The translations under genes and the position numbers were made by a program. A stretch of 64,000 nt of DNA from Doryteuthis pealeii (taxonomy: Eukaryota; Mollusca; Cephalopoda; Myopsida; Loliginidae), in assembly GCA_023376005.1 (NCBI GenBank), contig CM042145.1:63325676-63389675 (forward strand), given 5' to 3'. The notes below the pieces were generated by a model. The model was not told where the DNA came from. It saw only the letters and a list, made by a program, of their open reading frames with translations, and did not search any database. Positions 33,365 through 43,539 of the stretch are shown here, piece after piece (positions within the stretch are counted from its first letter, which is position 1; each line of letters starts with the position of its first letter).

Positions 33365-33572
33365 ATTTATCTTTATCTTTAATAGGAAGTGCATCAGGTA
33401 CATCAAATCCACCTTTGTCTTCATCAATGAGGCAGACCCCAATGCAACCATCAGGTCGTATCTTCAATTCCACAACTTGATATGCCAGGTTTGTCTTGGC
33501 TGGAATCTCGACCTTATATTGTTTGTCTTTGTCTACGTTCTCTTCAACATCAACACTTGCAATTTCTTTCTT
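33365..33572 (-). CDS. Gasdermin exon: end of pore domain and linker
   Basis: 208 bp, 69 codons plus one base. The acceptor is TTATCTGATAG above 33572 (its TAG would be an in-frame stop, fixing the boundary) and the donor is AAAT|GTAAGTAC at 33364. It starts in phase 0 as the 39622 exon ends. It encodes VEIPAKTNLAYQVVELKI, RPDGCIGVCL and EDKGGFDVPD, matching the conserved last strands of the gasdermin N-terminal domain (the AYxVxEL and KGGF signature). Immediately after KGGF comes Asp-Val-Pro-Asp followed by Ala, a DxxD caspase-type site (33393-33404). In vertebrate GSDME a caspase-3 site lies in this linker, so activation by an executioner caspase is a reasonable inference. Best-supported exon of the gene. 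Confidence 0.88.
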
Positions 33573-34055
33573 CTATCAGATAATCGGAATGGAAGAAAAA
33601 GATTTATATTGACAAAGTTAGACAAAAAGGAAAACATTGATTATTCAAAGGATACACAAAAAAATTCAAGAAAAAAAAAAGAAGATTTAATTCTTCACTA
33701 GACCTTGGTATATGAAGGAAATATTTTGCTCTTGATGAAGACCGCTCTATTAAAAAGGTTGAAACAGATTCTGTCAGCAAACTATTAACATCATTTGTTT
33801 TTTCTAAAAATGTTAAATTCATACAGTCGGATTAATTTCCATTTACTTCATATATATATGGTGGACTCTCCTATAGAGAACAATATATGAGGGTCAGCAG
33901 TAAGTGATTTGATTCCTCCCATGTTGTGCATGCTGTCAAGAAGACATTTTATGTTTCCTCGAGTGTGACAGCAGCCCAGCCCTGCTGCGAGCCATAAAGC
34001 CACACTGACAAACGAAATGATCCAAGGCAGGAGTTAAATGTTTTTCTTTTAAAGT
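33573..34055. other. No gene recognised
   Basis: Gasdermin intron. A-rich at 33655-33680, short (TA)n near 33850. No exon seen. Confidence 0.55.
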
Positions 34056-34187
34056 TAATGTTTTATTTTTCTTGCACCCGTTATTTTACAATACTAATTA
34101 TATTTTCTTTATTTGTTAAAGAATAAAGAATCAAGAAAATATAATTAGTATTGTAAAATTAATGGGTGCAAGAAAAATAAAACATTT
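34056..34187. repeat. Palindrome
   Basis: TTATTTTTCTTGCACCCGTT and its inverse TGGGTGCAAGAAAAATAA, with arms through ACAATACTAATTATATTTTC around an AATAAAGAAT centre. Confidence 0.8.
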
Positions 34188-34261
34188 ATTGCAAAAACAT
34201 GGACATAAAATGGGGGTTCAGTTTATTTTATGGTAGGAATTTTACGAGGAAATTGTTTCTT

Positions 34262-34385
34262 CTTACCCTTTAGTCTTGGTCAGGCAACCAATCCAGAAGA
34301 AAAAAATCTGAATATAAACCAGCTGTATTCTGCTTAAAAATTGGCCTTGTGTCACATCTTGCCATGGCGGAAAGATTGGGTAAAT
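34262..34385 (+). mobile_element. SINE-B fragment
   Basis: GTCAGGCAACC and AAATTGGCCTTGTGTCACAT: tail portion only. Confidence 0.6.
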
Positions 34386-34419
34386 ACTAGGGACTGGCAA
34401 ACAGAGTCTCAAAGTCATT

Positions 34420-34720
34420 TTCGACCAAATGACTTTAGCCCCCCTACAGAAAATAATTTACCAAAATTCAGGGAATTATCGGATTTTAATGAAATTTTCA
34501 GTGTTTATTTATCGAAGAGCAATCTTTATAATGCATAATTTATTTTATTTCAAAACTTTCTAATTTTTTTCAGGTCACTTAATTTTGACCCCCCTTATGC
34601 TGGGGGCGTAAAATTGTTTCAAGCAAAGTTTGACCTTAAATAATAGATTTAATTATTTTTAATTCGCTTTTAAAATTCCTAGCAGATGACAAATTTGCCT
34701 ATAGCTAGTAACTACATACT
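34420..34720. repeat. Fragment of the TTAGGTATACC element family
   Basis: AGAAAATAATTTACCAAAAT and CAGGTCACTTAATTTTGACC match 23870-24020. The middle is deleted. Confidence 0.6.
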
Positions 34721-34724
34721 CCGT

Positions 34725-35395
34725 TTCCCCATTTGTTTTTTGTTTTGTACTTCTATATAGAAATGAAAGTATCAAACTGCATACTTAAAGGGAGATAAGT
34801 GATGATTCACTTAACTTTGCCAGTGAAAAATAGACAAACATTTATGGATGTTTATGGAAAAGTTACACTGCATTGCCAAATTCACTTCTAAGTGAATAAA
34901 AATAGGTCCATTGAATCAGAGAAAAGACCTTTTTTTTGGCATCAATTAAAAAATTTAAAAATTAAAAAAAAGATATAATTTTTAAAATTAAGAAAAGATA
35001 AAACTGACCACAAAAATTATTTGAGTTTTAAGAAAATAACTTAAATTTTCAAATAACTTTTTTTGGGTGTTGAAATTTAAATCTTTATGATGTGGTCTTC
35101 TGGATTTGATATTTTTAGAAATGTAAAAATTAGAGACCGTAAATTTGGTTATTTCCTATAAGTCTAACATGATCAAAGGGGAACCACTCTTGACTGATAA
35201 ATTATTTATTTATTTTCCCATTAAACTAACCCTAAACCCTAACCCTAACCCTGTCTTCTTTTTTCCTAGTAGATCAATAAATAAATAAGTAATATATCAG
35301 TCAAGAGTGGTTCCCCTTTGATCATGTTAGACTTATAGGAAATAACAGTAAATTTTTTTCTTCAAATGACCAAAGGTTCACCCCCAACAATCCAA
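34725..35395. repeat. RepG copy split by an M1 MITE
   Basis: AATGTAAAAATTAGAGACC lies left of the MITE and TTCTTCAAATGACCAAAGG right of it, which are contiguous at 23595-23645. Confidence 0.65.
35147..35347. mobile_element. hAT-like MITE M1, copy 6
   Basis: 201 bp with a perfect 8-bp duplication GTAAATTT (35139-35146, 35348-35355). The core is CTAACCCTAAACCCTAACCC. The empty site can be read from the related RepG copy at 23600-23640. Confidence 0.95.
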
Positions 35396-35815
35396 ATTGT
35401 TTTGTTTTACAGCATATCAACCTCAGTGGGTCATATAATGTCGATTTTGAAATAAATTCCTTCATTTTTGTTTATAAACACATTTTTTTCTATTTAACCG
35501 ATAGATGGGACCCTAACAGGTACTACCACTCCGGGTCAGAGTGGACCAGGGAGCAATAGTGATGAAGGGGTGTTCCACATTCCCCAGACCTCCAGAACTG
35601 GAACCTCACCATCAGTTAGACTTTAACATCATACTCAGGACATGAAGACCCTCAGCTGCAGCCTTCTAGCACCCATATGATAAAAAGGGTTGGGGCTTGC
35701 CATAAGGGCAATAGGGTTGGGGGCAATCATATAGGAGTTAGGGCTTGATGTAACCAGTCGATTCATCAGAGGGGGCCTCTCAGACTGCCCGTTTAGCCTA
35801 AGTAAGACACTGGGC
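35395..35815 (-). mobile_element. RepA repeat
   Basis: TTTTGTTTTACAGCATATCAACC to GACTGCCCGTTTAGCC on the plus strand. Followed by unrelated 35816-36070, which holds two GGGCAATAAACCCAGCC units (35812, 35979) around a scrap of the 30793 palindrome. Confidence 0.8.
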
Positions 35816-36074
35816 AATAAACCCAGCCATGCCCTTTCCAGTATTTACCACGTACCCCACGTGTACGGGTTAGGCAGAAGGCCCTATTAATGTGGGACCA
35901 CCCATGAACTGAAACTTATGGGAGGCAGGTGCAAAAATATGTTAATTCTGTCAGTATTCCCCCTCAAGGAGGGTGCCTCAAGAACCGGGCAATAAACCCA
36001 GCCCTGCCCCTTTAAATCCAGTGGGTAGGTGTTGCCTGGGGGGATGGCCCCCTACAATTAGATAATTATCGAAA

Positions 36075-37020
36075 AGAGAAAAAAAAATATCTGCAAAAAT
36101 TATTTTTTTAGTTTTTATTTTACATTTAATTTTCCAATTTTTGGTACTTATTTTCTACCAGGATAGAAAACTTTCTGATTTTATTCAGGTCACTTTACTT
36201 TGAACCCTTCCTTATTTTTGGGGTACAAAATATCGGTGGGGTTATATAAAGTTGAAACTAATTACAGTATAAATAAAAAGACAGAAGACCGAAGGTGTGA
36301 ATAGAAGAAAAAAAAAAATTTTGAAGGGTGCTATATTGGTAGAAAATAAGTACCGAAAATCAGAAATTAAATTTAAGATAAAAACTAAAAAAGAAAATTT
36401 TTTTACTTTTTTTGATTATCTTATAAAAGATTTTTAAAATATACGTCGATATTTGTTCTGTTTAAAAGGGAGGGGGGATAAATTTAATAAGTAGTTATTA
36501 AATAAATATGTTTTTAGAATCTAAAAATGACATTTTAAACTTAACATCATGCGATTCATATTTTAAATGAATTTTATATATTAATTTACAATAGCAGAAA
36601 TACTTAATTAAATCAGAAACTTTTGAAATAATATAACTGATGCATTATAACATTCATTCATGATTCATTGATAAATCAACACTAAAAATCTCATTAAAAT
36701 CAAATAATTTCCTGTTTTTGGTAAAAAATTTTTCAATCGTGGGGTTAAATTTATTTTGTAAAATATGGATTTTATGTCAGCTTTAGATAAGGTTTACAGC
36801 CATATTTGAGCAAAATTGACCGAAAATATAGTTTAAAATGTATTAAAAATAAATTACATGTGTAATATTATTATTATTTTTTTTATTTTTATTTTTTTAT
36901 TTATATATGCTCAACTGACTTCGACAAAAATTTGACCTTAAATAACCGATTCAATTAATTTATATTCCTTTTTAAAATGAAAAGCAGACGACAAATTGGT
37001 AGTGCCTAGTAAACATATAT
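36075..37020. repeat. Relative of the TTAGGTATACC element
   Basis: Diverged AT-rich copy of 23801-24867 (CAGGTCACTTTACTTTGAAC, TAGAATCTAAAAATGACAT) without visible TIRs. Non-coding. Confidence 0.55.
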
Positions 37021-37350
37021 GTTTGATAAACAGACAAAGACAAGGAATGTATTTTTACATTGTTTTTTTACTTAACTTATTTTGTTTGTGTACAAGTGAA
37101 CCTAAGTCAGTGGGTGATAAATGTAAGAATGCTGAAACTAAAGTACCTTAATTGATGAAGAGCCTTACTTAGCTTTCTTCTTTGTTTGTCTTGTAACTTT
37201 AGGCTTCTTGAGTTTTAAGAAACTCAAAGTACTAGTTCCGTCATTGTAGGAGGAAGAATAGAAGTACCAGTTCCGCCATTGTTCGTTTTTTGTCAATATG
37301 AAAGATGGTAAGACTCTATCTTGAGAGGGTTAATATCTTACAGGAGTTTT
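37021..37350. other. No gene recognised
   Basis: Intronic, partly unique. CTAGTTCCGTCATTGTAGGA and CCAGTTCCGCCATTGTTCG form a small local direct repeat. Confidence 0.5.
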
Positions 37351-37601
37351 AGATTAAATTTATTACATTTACCTTCCGAGCAATTATGGTAGTTTACATT
37401 TTTATTCTTTTTTTTATTTTTAGGATAAGGCCTTTAAAAATCATATTAAATACAGAGATAATTTGTTCATTGCTATTTGTATCTTGCTTTTGATATATTA
37501 TATATATCTATATATATATCAAAGAAAAACATAAAATAATTTTTAAGGAATAGATTGGCCTGTCTAATAAGTGCAAACCCTAGGGTAACAGATATATCCA
37601 T
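37351..37601. repeat. Long direct repeat left of a LINE tail
   Basis: ~250 bp nearly identical to 38058-38307 (ACATTTACCTTCCGAGCAAT to CAGATATATCCATG). The two copies exactly bracket the LINE 3' end at 37602-38057. Confidence 0.9.
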
Positions 37602-38057
37602 GAGAAACCTCAGCGTCTGGCAACTGACCTGGTAAACGCTCATAAGGTCATTAATCATCTTAACAACAGCAACCTTGAGCACCTTTTTGATCTCCATGTT
37701 TATAAAACACGTGGGCATGCCTACAAAGTCAGAAAACAGCACTGCTCACATGACTTTCAGAAACATTTTTTCATGCTCAGAGTTGCGGAGACATGGAATA
37801 AACTGCCTGCGTCTGTTGTAGGCTGCTGAAGCACTGAATCTTTCAAAGCCTCCATGCTTCCTGTAGTCCGCCAACACTATACCTGATGCCACTCTTCACA
37901 TACATATGCACACACGCGCACACATACATGCATATTATTACTGTAAACTGTTCATGTTCCTGACACTAATACATTATTCTGTGTAATTGACATGAGACTT
38001 TGATGAGTTGTGGTGCACCTGAGCACTGTACACAATAAATTTCATTATTATTATTAT
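37602..38057 (+). mobile_element. CR1/Jockey-type LINE 3' end
   Basis: AACCTCAGCGTCTGGCAACTG onward through CAATAAATTTCATTATTATT. ~455 bp, 5' truncated, intronic in gasdermin. Confidence 0.9.
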
Positions 38058-38307
38058 AGATTGAATTTATTACATTTACCTTCCGAGCAATTGTGGTAGT
38101 TTACATTTTTATTCTTTTTTTATTTTTAGGATAAAGCCTTTAAAAATCATATTAAATACAGAGATAATTTGTTCATTGCTATTTGTATCTTGCTTTTGAT
38201 ATATATATATATCTATATATATATTAAAGAAAAACACAAAATAATTTTTAAGGAATAGATTGGCCTGTCTAATAAGTGCAAACCCTAGGGTAACAGATAT
38301 ATCCATG
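38058..38307. repeat. Long direct repeat right of the LINE tail
   Basis: Partner of 37351-37601. Far longer than an ordinary non-LTR target duplication. Confidence 0.9.
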
Positions 38308-38620
38308 TGAATATATATATCAACAATGTTGATTTGGTGTCTGTAACTGTAACTATGTCATGCTTACATTACAATACCCCCAAATCTTAATACATAGAAT
38401 AAAGAACAACCCTGTATTATATATCTTTTTATTTATCTTTTTAAATATTCAATAATAATATTAATAAAACAATTAAAATCTGTTCCTTATAATTCAACAT
38501 TTGAATCCTTTCCATTACTTTAAATCAAAAAAATTATTTGGGAAATCCGTAATCAATTTTTAAAATTATTTTTTAATCTCGCCCTTTTTTTCAGTAACAA
38601 GAAGTTAACTAAAAAGTTTA
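38308..38620. other. No gene recognised
   Basis: AT-rich intron sequence. Confidence 0.5.
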
Positions 38621-38621
38621 C

Positions 38622-38905
38622 AAATAAATAAGTAAAAAGGTCGTCGGGGTGGCCTAAAGTCGGTACCAGCCAATCAGCGAGGGTGTCTATCCCCTTTTCA
38701 CTAGCGCTAGACCAAGGAGATTGTTTTGTTTTTTTGTTTTTTTTTGCGTCTGAGGTGGAGCGCCACACCTACCATCAGCTCCTTACTTTACCACACAGAT
38801 CCCTGTGCTACTCATATGCTGAGTTGGCGGGGACCGGTATCGAACTAGGAACCTTGTGGTTTCTAACCAAAAGCTCTACCGACTGAGCTAACCCAGCCCC
38901 TAAAT
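38622..38905 (-). mobile_element. SINE-A (tRNA-derived)
   Basis: On the minus strand the head is GGTTAGCTCAGTCGGTAGAGC with a B-box-like AGTTCGATACC, then a conserved non-tRNA body (GGTGTGGCGCTCCACCTCAG-like) and tail CGACGACCTTTTTACTT. It is the same family as 52339-52600. Not a tRNA gene: the conserved tail continues for ~200 bp in both copies. Confidence 0.85.
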
Positions 38906-38939
38906 ACCTACAATTATGTGTAAAATAGTCAAAATAATT

Positions 38940-39250
38940 ACCTAATTGATTGTTATGACAGGTCAACCATTGCTGGGCTATTTGATGCCAAAGGCATTTT
39001 GTTTTATTCATTCTTGATGGTACTCAATTTTTTTAAACCCAATTTTTTAAAACTCATTTTTTCTATTTAACCCATAGATAGAACCCTAACAGGTACAACC
39101 AATCTGGGTCAGGGTGGACCTGGGAGTAATGGTAATGAAGGGGTACTTCACATTCCCAACAGCTCCAGAATTAGAACTTCACCATTAGATGCAGTTTAAC
39201 GTCATACCCAGGACATTAAGACACTCAGCCACCATCTTCTAGCACATCTA
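38940..39250 (-). mobile_element. RepA repeat, partial
   Basis: GACAGGTCAACCATTGCTGG to CAGCCACCATCTTCTAGCAC, the tail-proximal half. Confidence 0.75.
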
Positions 39251-39480
39251 TTTATACATATATAAAGGGCAGTTTGTGTGTATGTATGTCCGGAAGAAAC
39301 TATGGAAATAAAACAATTAATGACAAAGTAAATATATATACACATGCACTATCACCAGAGCTTGCTTTTTGTGCAAAAATAAAAAAAAAAGATTTTATTT
39401 ATATCAGGAAAAATATTTAAAAATGATGATTTTAATAGTAAGGGAGGGGAAAGTCATTGGTTGTGTTTGTGATTGAAGCA
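39248..39480 (+). mobile_element. Possible Helitron 5' end fragment
   Basis: TCTATTTATACATATATAAAGG followed by GCAGTTTGTGTGTATGTATG resembles Helitron 5' ends, and a related inverted piece lies at 57340-57445. The 3' hairpin/CTRR end was not found. Confidence 0.35.
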
Positions 39481-39621
39481 TAAATCAATTATGTAAAACC
39501 AAAACAATTAATGGATCTGCGAGACTAACTTTCTATTATCCCCACCTCCACCCAGCATATCATAAAAAGGGTCGGGAAATATTCAGAATGCAATAATAAA
39601 ATGAATCTGTGAATAACTTAC

Positions 39622-39775
39622 CACACTAGCTTTTATTTTTCCATCTTCAGTGAGGGTGCTGTGTCGAACGAGGGATACATTCTCCATTGGATGAATCACA
39701 CCCGAAATCATGCACAAAACCTGATGGGATTTCTTCCGCAGTTTTTTGATAATATCATTTTCCAAATCTAAAAAC
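39622..39775 (-). CDS. Gasdermin exon (pore-forming domain)
   Basis: 154 bp: one base completing a split codon, then 51 codons ending in phase 0. The acceptor is TTTTCTTTTCCAG above 39775 and the donor is GTG|GTAAGTTATT at 39621. It encodes FLDLENDIIKKLRKK, then HQVLCMISGVI and SLVRHSTLTEDGKIKASV, aligning by eye with the middle of the gasdermin N-terminal domain, where a Val-Leu-Cys strand begins the membrane-inserting sheet. Upstream coding exons (about the first 100-130 residues in this family) were searched for on the minus strand up to 64000 and not recognised. Confidence 0.82.
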
Positions 39776-39857
39776 CTGGAAAAGAAAATTTTAAATTATT
39801 CAGCAAATGGGAAAAAGACAGTAAAAAAAAAAAAAAAAGGCTTATGTAAACTGAATG

Positions 39858-40160
39858 TGTTGTATACCTCTTCTAGTGTCTCTTCTAGCATCTGGACTTC
39901 GTCTTGGGGACTTCGTGTCTGTTCTTCCATTGGGGATTTCTCTTTATCAGAAGCCCTGTATCATTGGTAGTTTTTAGATAATAACACAAGACTTCGATTT
40001 ACTTAGATCATATTTTATTTTGAAATCCCCACCAGACTACCTGCACAGATTGAGTCGGAGCGTGCATAACACGACTTACCACCATAACTAAACAAATCTT
40101 TCTAATCTAAACCGGAAGAGGGTCTTCTCCACCGATTCTCATGGTATCCACGTGGGCATT
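39858..40160 (-). mobile_element. LTR-2 with internal edge
   Basis: LTR 39858-40076 (TGTTGTATACCTC ... ACACGACT) followed by 84 bp that match internal sequence at 14835-14947. It is the same arrangement as there, inverted. Confidence 0.65.
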
Positions 40161-40162
40161 TC

Positions 40163-40760
40163 ACATAAATGCGTCCTGGCCTCTAGCCCTAAAAAACGCT
40201 AAGCGGTGCCATCTCAAAAAACAACCCGTGCTGGAGGTGTTTTTCCCACCCAATTTTTTCTCGATAAGTAAATGTAAATATTTTACCCCTCCCCCTCTTT
40301 AAACATTTTTTTTAGCGGTTTGAAGGCAATTTTACCGACAAATTACTTTTTTTTAGTGGTTTGAAGGCGTTAAAAGTAAGCCAACACCCAGGTTTTTTAT
40401 CGACAAGTAAATGTAAATATTCAATCCCCCACTTTAAAATATTCTTTTTTTTCAGTATTCTCATTTTATTTTAATTCAAAACAACTGTCACAAATTTTTA
40501 AATAAATATGACCAAGTTCCGAAAATAAAAACATTATTAAACCAAACAACTGTCGCATATTTTAAAAACAAATATGACGGAGTTTCGAAAATTAAAAACC
40601 CGAACCCTAATCTTAAACCCTAATCCATAAAATCCGCTAAAAAAATATTAAAATTAAAACGCCTTCAAACAGCTATGGACGTCAATCGTAGCATGGGTTG
40701 TTTTTTCAGCAGGCACTGCCTAGCGGATTTTAGGGCAGAAGGCCAGGACACATTTGTGCG
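40163..40760. mobile_element. Foldback/MITE with ~70 bp TIRs and CCCTAA-like core
   Basis: GCGTCCTGGCCTCTAGCCCT ... AGGGCAGAAGGCCAGGACAC. The inverted arms also share AAAAAACAACCC(G/A)TGC. The interior has two related TAAATGTAAATATT units and CCGAACCCTAATCTTAAACC (40603-). Non-coding. Confidence 0.7.
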
Positions 40761-40832
40761 AAGAGAGCCAAATTTCCAAACAGCACTCCAACCTCCTCAG
40801 AACGATAAAACATCCCTACAAAGCACTACACT

Positions 40833-41269
40833 TGTTACATAATCTATGCATAGATTATTGTCAACCCCCTGTATTTCTGAAGGGATGGCCCCTTTTCATA
40901 TCACGGGCGGGACTTTCCATGGAATATTACAGAAAGCCCACGAAATACGTGAAGTCACGTGAGTCCTGGTTGGCTCTTCAGTCCCAGCTTGGACGTCAGG
41001 CAGAGAAGATATGTCTGCTTTAGCTGGGGCTCACTGCACACGCACGTTGTGTTAGAGAAATATGTTTAGTTAAGTAAATAAAAGTTTACATAAATAATAT
41101 GGTTTTTTGGTTGATGAATGTCTTGGCAACAAGACTGACCTAGAGGAAGAAATGAATCAGGGACGACCAACCAGCAAGAACAGAGAAAGACGAAGTGTAG
41201 ACGCTAGAAGAACGTAAGATACCAAAGATGAGCAGAAGAATAATAGAAGTAAAGAAAGGGTATACAACA
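40833..41269 (-). mobile_element. Solo LTR, family LTR-1
   Basis: TGTTACATAATC ... GGGTATACAACA, flanked by CACT (40829-40832 region and 41270-41273). Inverse of 10959 and 61306. No interior. Confidence 0.8.
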
Positions 41270-42165
41270 CACTTCCGACTGAGCTAAACCAGCCCTATCT
41301 GAAAAGGGTGTATATGCTGTAAAACAAAACAAACAACGAACCAACCAACAGTTGTCACAATACAATCAAAAGTGAATAATGTTAGTAAAAAATAAATTCC
41401 ATCAAATAAAATGAACTTTTGGGCCAAAACAGAACATATACATGCATACATAATTAATAGAATAACCAAATCAACATTTAACTTTGGCAATGTTGCATAC
41501 TGGCATCAATTTCTATATGTTATATAGCGGATTCAAATTCACGATGCTAAATACGTGTACGTTAGTACTGGGGTTTTCACTGTACCCAAAGCGATGTATG
41601 TTAGTAGTCGCTTAATGAAATCTACAACACATGGCATTAGTAGGAGTTTTGACTTTATTTCTTTTCTCGGCTGTACGTGGTGGGCGGCGAGCGTTGACAA
41701 TAGGAACTGCCCAAGGGTTGACGATGACTACTACTACAGCTGCTGGGATCTGGCGATGTTGAGGTAAAGGGGTGGCTGGTGGCGTCTCACCGCCCTTGGC
41801 CATGCCGGACCGTGAGTGTCGGTCACTCAGTTCGCTGTCCGCTGTGTGACTGTCTCACGACTGACTCCTTGTTGGCTCGACCCTCTGGCTTTTGTATTGA
41901 CGACACGCATACGCATCTTTATCTTTTGATCTGATAACGGACATTTGTTATATATTTCTTTATCCTCTCCCTGCTTCCTTGATCGGAAACCCTCTCTTCC
42001 GTTTTTTAATTTCTTTTCGCTTTTACCGGGAAAAAAGTCCATTGTCATTTTTTTTGGTCTTTTCTTTGTTTAATTTAACCAGAAATTCCTATTTTCGTTT
42101 GTACAATATACAACAGCAATACTATCTTGTTTATTGTATGCAAAGGAAATTGATGGGATATCAAA
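41270..42165. other. No gene called; GC-richer patch
   Basis: 41660-41920 is richer in G+C than its surroundings. A minus-strand 63-codon frame (41612-41803, Pro/Val-rich) and a plus-strand 70-codon frame overlap it. Neither has recognisable domains. It could be a leader exon, promoter region or old LTR, and I cannot decide. Confidence 0.4.
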
Positions 42166-42170
42166 AAACT

Positions 42171-42450
42171 ATGGAAGTGCATGGTGGAATGGTTAGAGTT
42201 GTAGAAAATGGACTTGTCGACCCGAGTTCAAATCCTGGACAAGGCGGTTTGCATTTCACGTAGCACTAATACCCTGGGGAAAGGTATGAATCCATATATT
42301 CTCCCTCCAGCTATGGGTAAATAGGAGGGCAGACTGGGCTCTTTAAGCATGGATAGAAGAAGGAAAACTCGGAATTCAAACCTGTTAAACTCCGCTTAAG
42401 AAATTGACCTTGTGTTGCATCCTGCTCGTATGGAGGTATTGGTAAATATA
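42171..42450 (+). mobile_element. SINE-B, full-length copy
   Basis: The most complete copy: tRNA-like head with A-box-like TGGTGGAATGG and B-box-like GAGTTCAAATCC (42217-42240), body CAGCTATGGGTAAATAG, tail ACCTTGTGTTGCATCC and a (TA)n end. Flanking sequence TATCTTGTTTATT(G/C)TATGCA occurs on both sides (42123, 42521). Confidence 0.85.
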
Positions 42451-42559
42451 TATATATACACATGTACACCCATTTATGGCAGCATCTGTTCTGAGAATTA
42501 AGATTTAGAGAGCTCAATCCTATCTTGTTTATTCTATGCATAGGAAAATTGGTTGGATG

Positions 42560-42593
42560 TCAAAAAAGTAAATGCACACATACACACATGCAT

Positions 42594-42635
<42 letters not shown>

Positions 42636-42662
42636 GCACACACACACACACACACACGCCCA
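42560..42662. repeat. (CA)n microsatellite
   Basis: ~95 bases of CA/CACG repeats between two copies of CCATTTATGGCAGCATCTGT (42471 and 42661). Confidence 0.95.
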
Positions 42663-42699
42663 TTTATGGCAGCATCTGTTCTGGAATTAAGATCGAGAG

Positions 42700-43039
42700 A
42701 GCTCTCAAGATTGAAATGGTCGCAAGTTTGGTATGTAAGAATTGATCAACAATATTGCACACATCAGTGCAGTTTATAAAAATAATGTCTTTGCAAATTA
42801 AAACCGCCTGTCTCGTATTTGCAACGATTGTCTAAGTTTTTCTTGCTCTTATGAAAGGTTCAAGTGACACAGAGGTGAAATCAAAGCCGTGTGACCTTAT
42901 TATGATTTTTAAAATATTAATTTATTACTTTTAATGTTTGTGACACTGATAAGTATAACATCTGTGTGTAGAATTTCAATTCAGTGATTAGAGCAATGAA
43001 ACAGAGAATGAAGGTTCTTTCTTTTCTCTTTCTGATGAG
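42700..43039. other. No gene recognised
   Basis: Unique sequence. Nothing supported. Confidence 0.5.
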
Positions 43040-43530
43040 GAGGAGGAGGAGAAGTATTATTTGTATCTATTATTATACTAAAGCTCAGTGAATCAATGAT
43101 TGTTTTCTAAAGGCTTTTTTCCAATTTAGTTTAATGACAAAAAATACATCCAAAAATATTCCTTAGTTCTGTGATCGAGTTATGTTTGAACAAATTTCAT
43201 TTTAATTGGTTCTAATTAGTTGTAATTTGCAATTAAGTCAAAAACTGACCCATCTCTTTTACTATATTCTGCCTTTTACTTTACCTCTTTCTATATATAT
43301 CTTGATTAACTACTCCTTATATATGTTAGTTTCTCTGTAAGCATAGAGAGAGAGAGAGAGAGAGACTGGAGAATGTGAAAGGGAGATTGAACTTCCAAGA
43401 ATTAGGTCCATTTAAATCTGAATTAGGTCAAATGGTCTCTTTCTTGGAAATCTTACAAAATGATTTTATTTTTATTTTCATACTAAATTCTCGGGCTGCA
43501 TTTATTTTTTAATTTAATTTGCTTTGCAAA
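43040..43530 (+). repeat. RepH dispersed repeat
   Basis: TCTATTATTATACTAAAGCTC, TTTTAATTGGTTCTAATTAG and ATATATGTTAGTTTCTCTGT recur at 55700-56075 (inverted) and 63560-64000. Contains (GA)n at 43347-43365. Confidence 0.7.
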
Positions 43531-43539
43531 CTGACTTTT

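Noticed and set aside
41612..41803. Pro/Val-rich 63-codon frame in a GC-richer patch
   Set aside because: No domain, no splice support, and an overlapping open frame on the other strand. Left unassigned.
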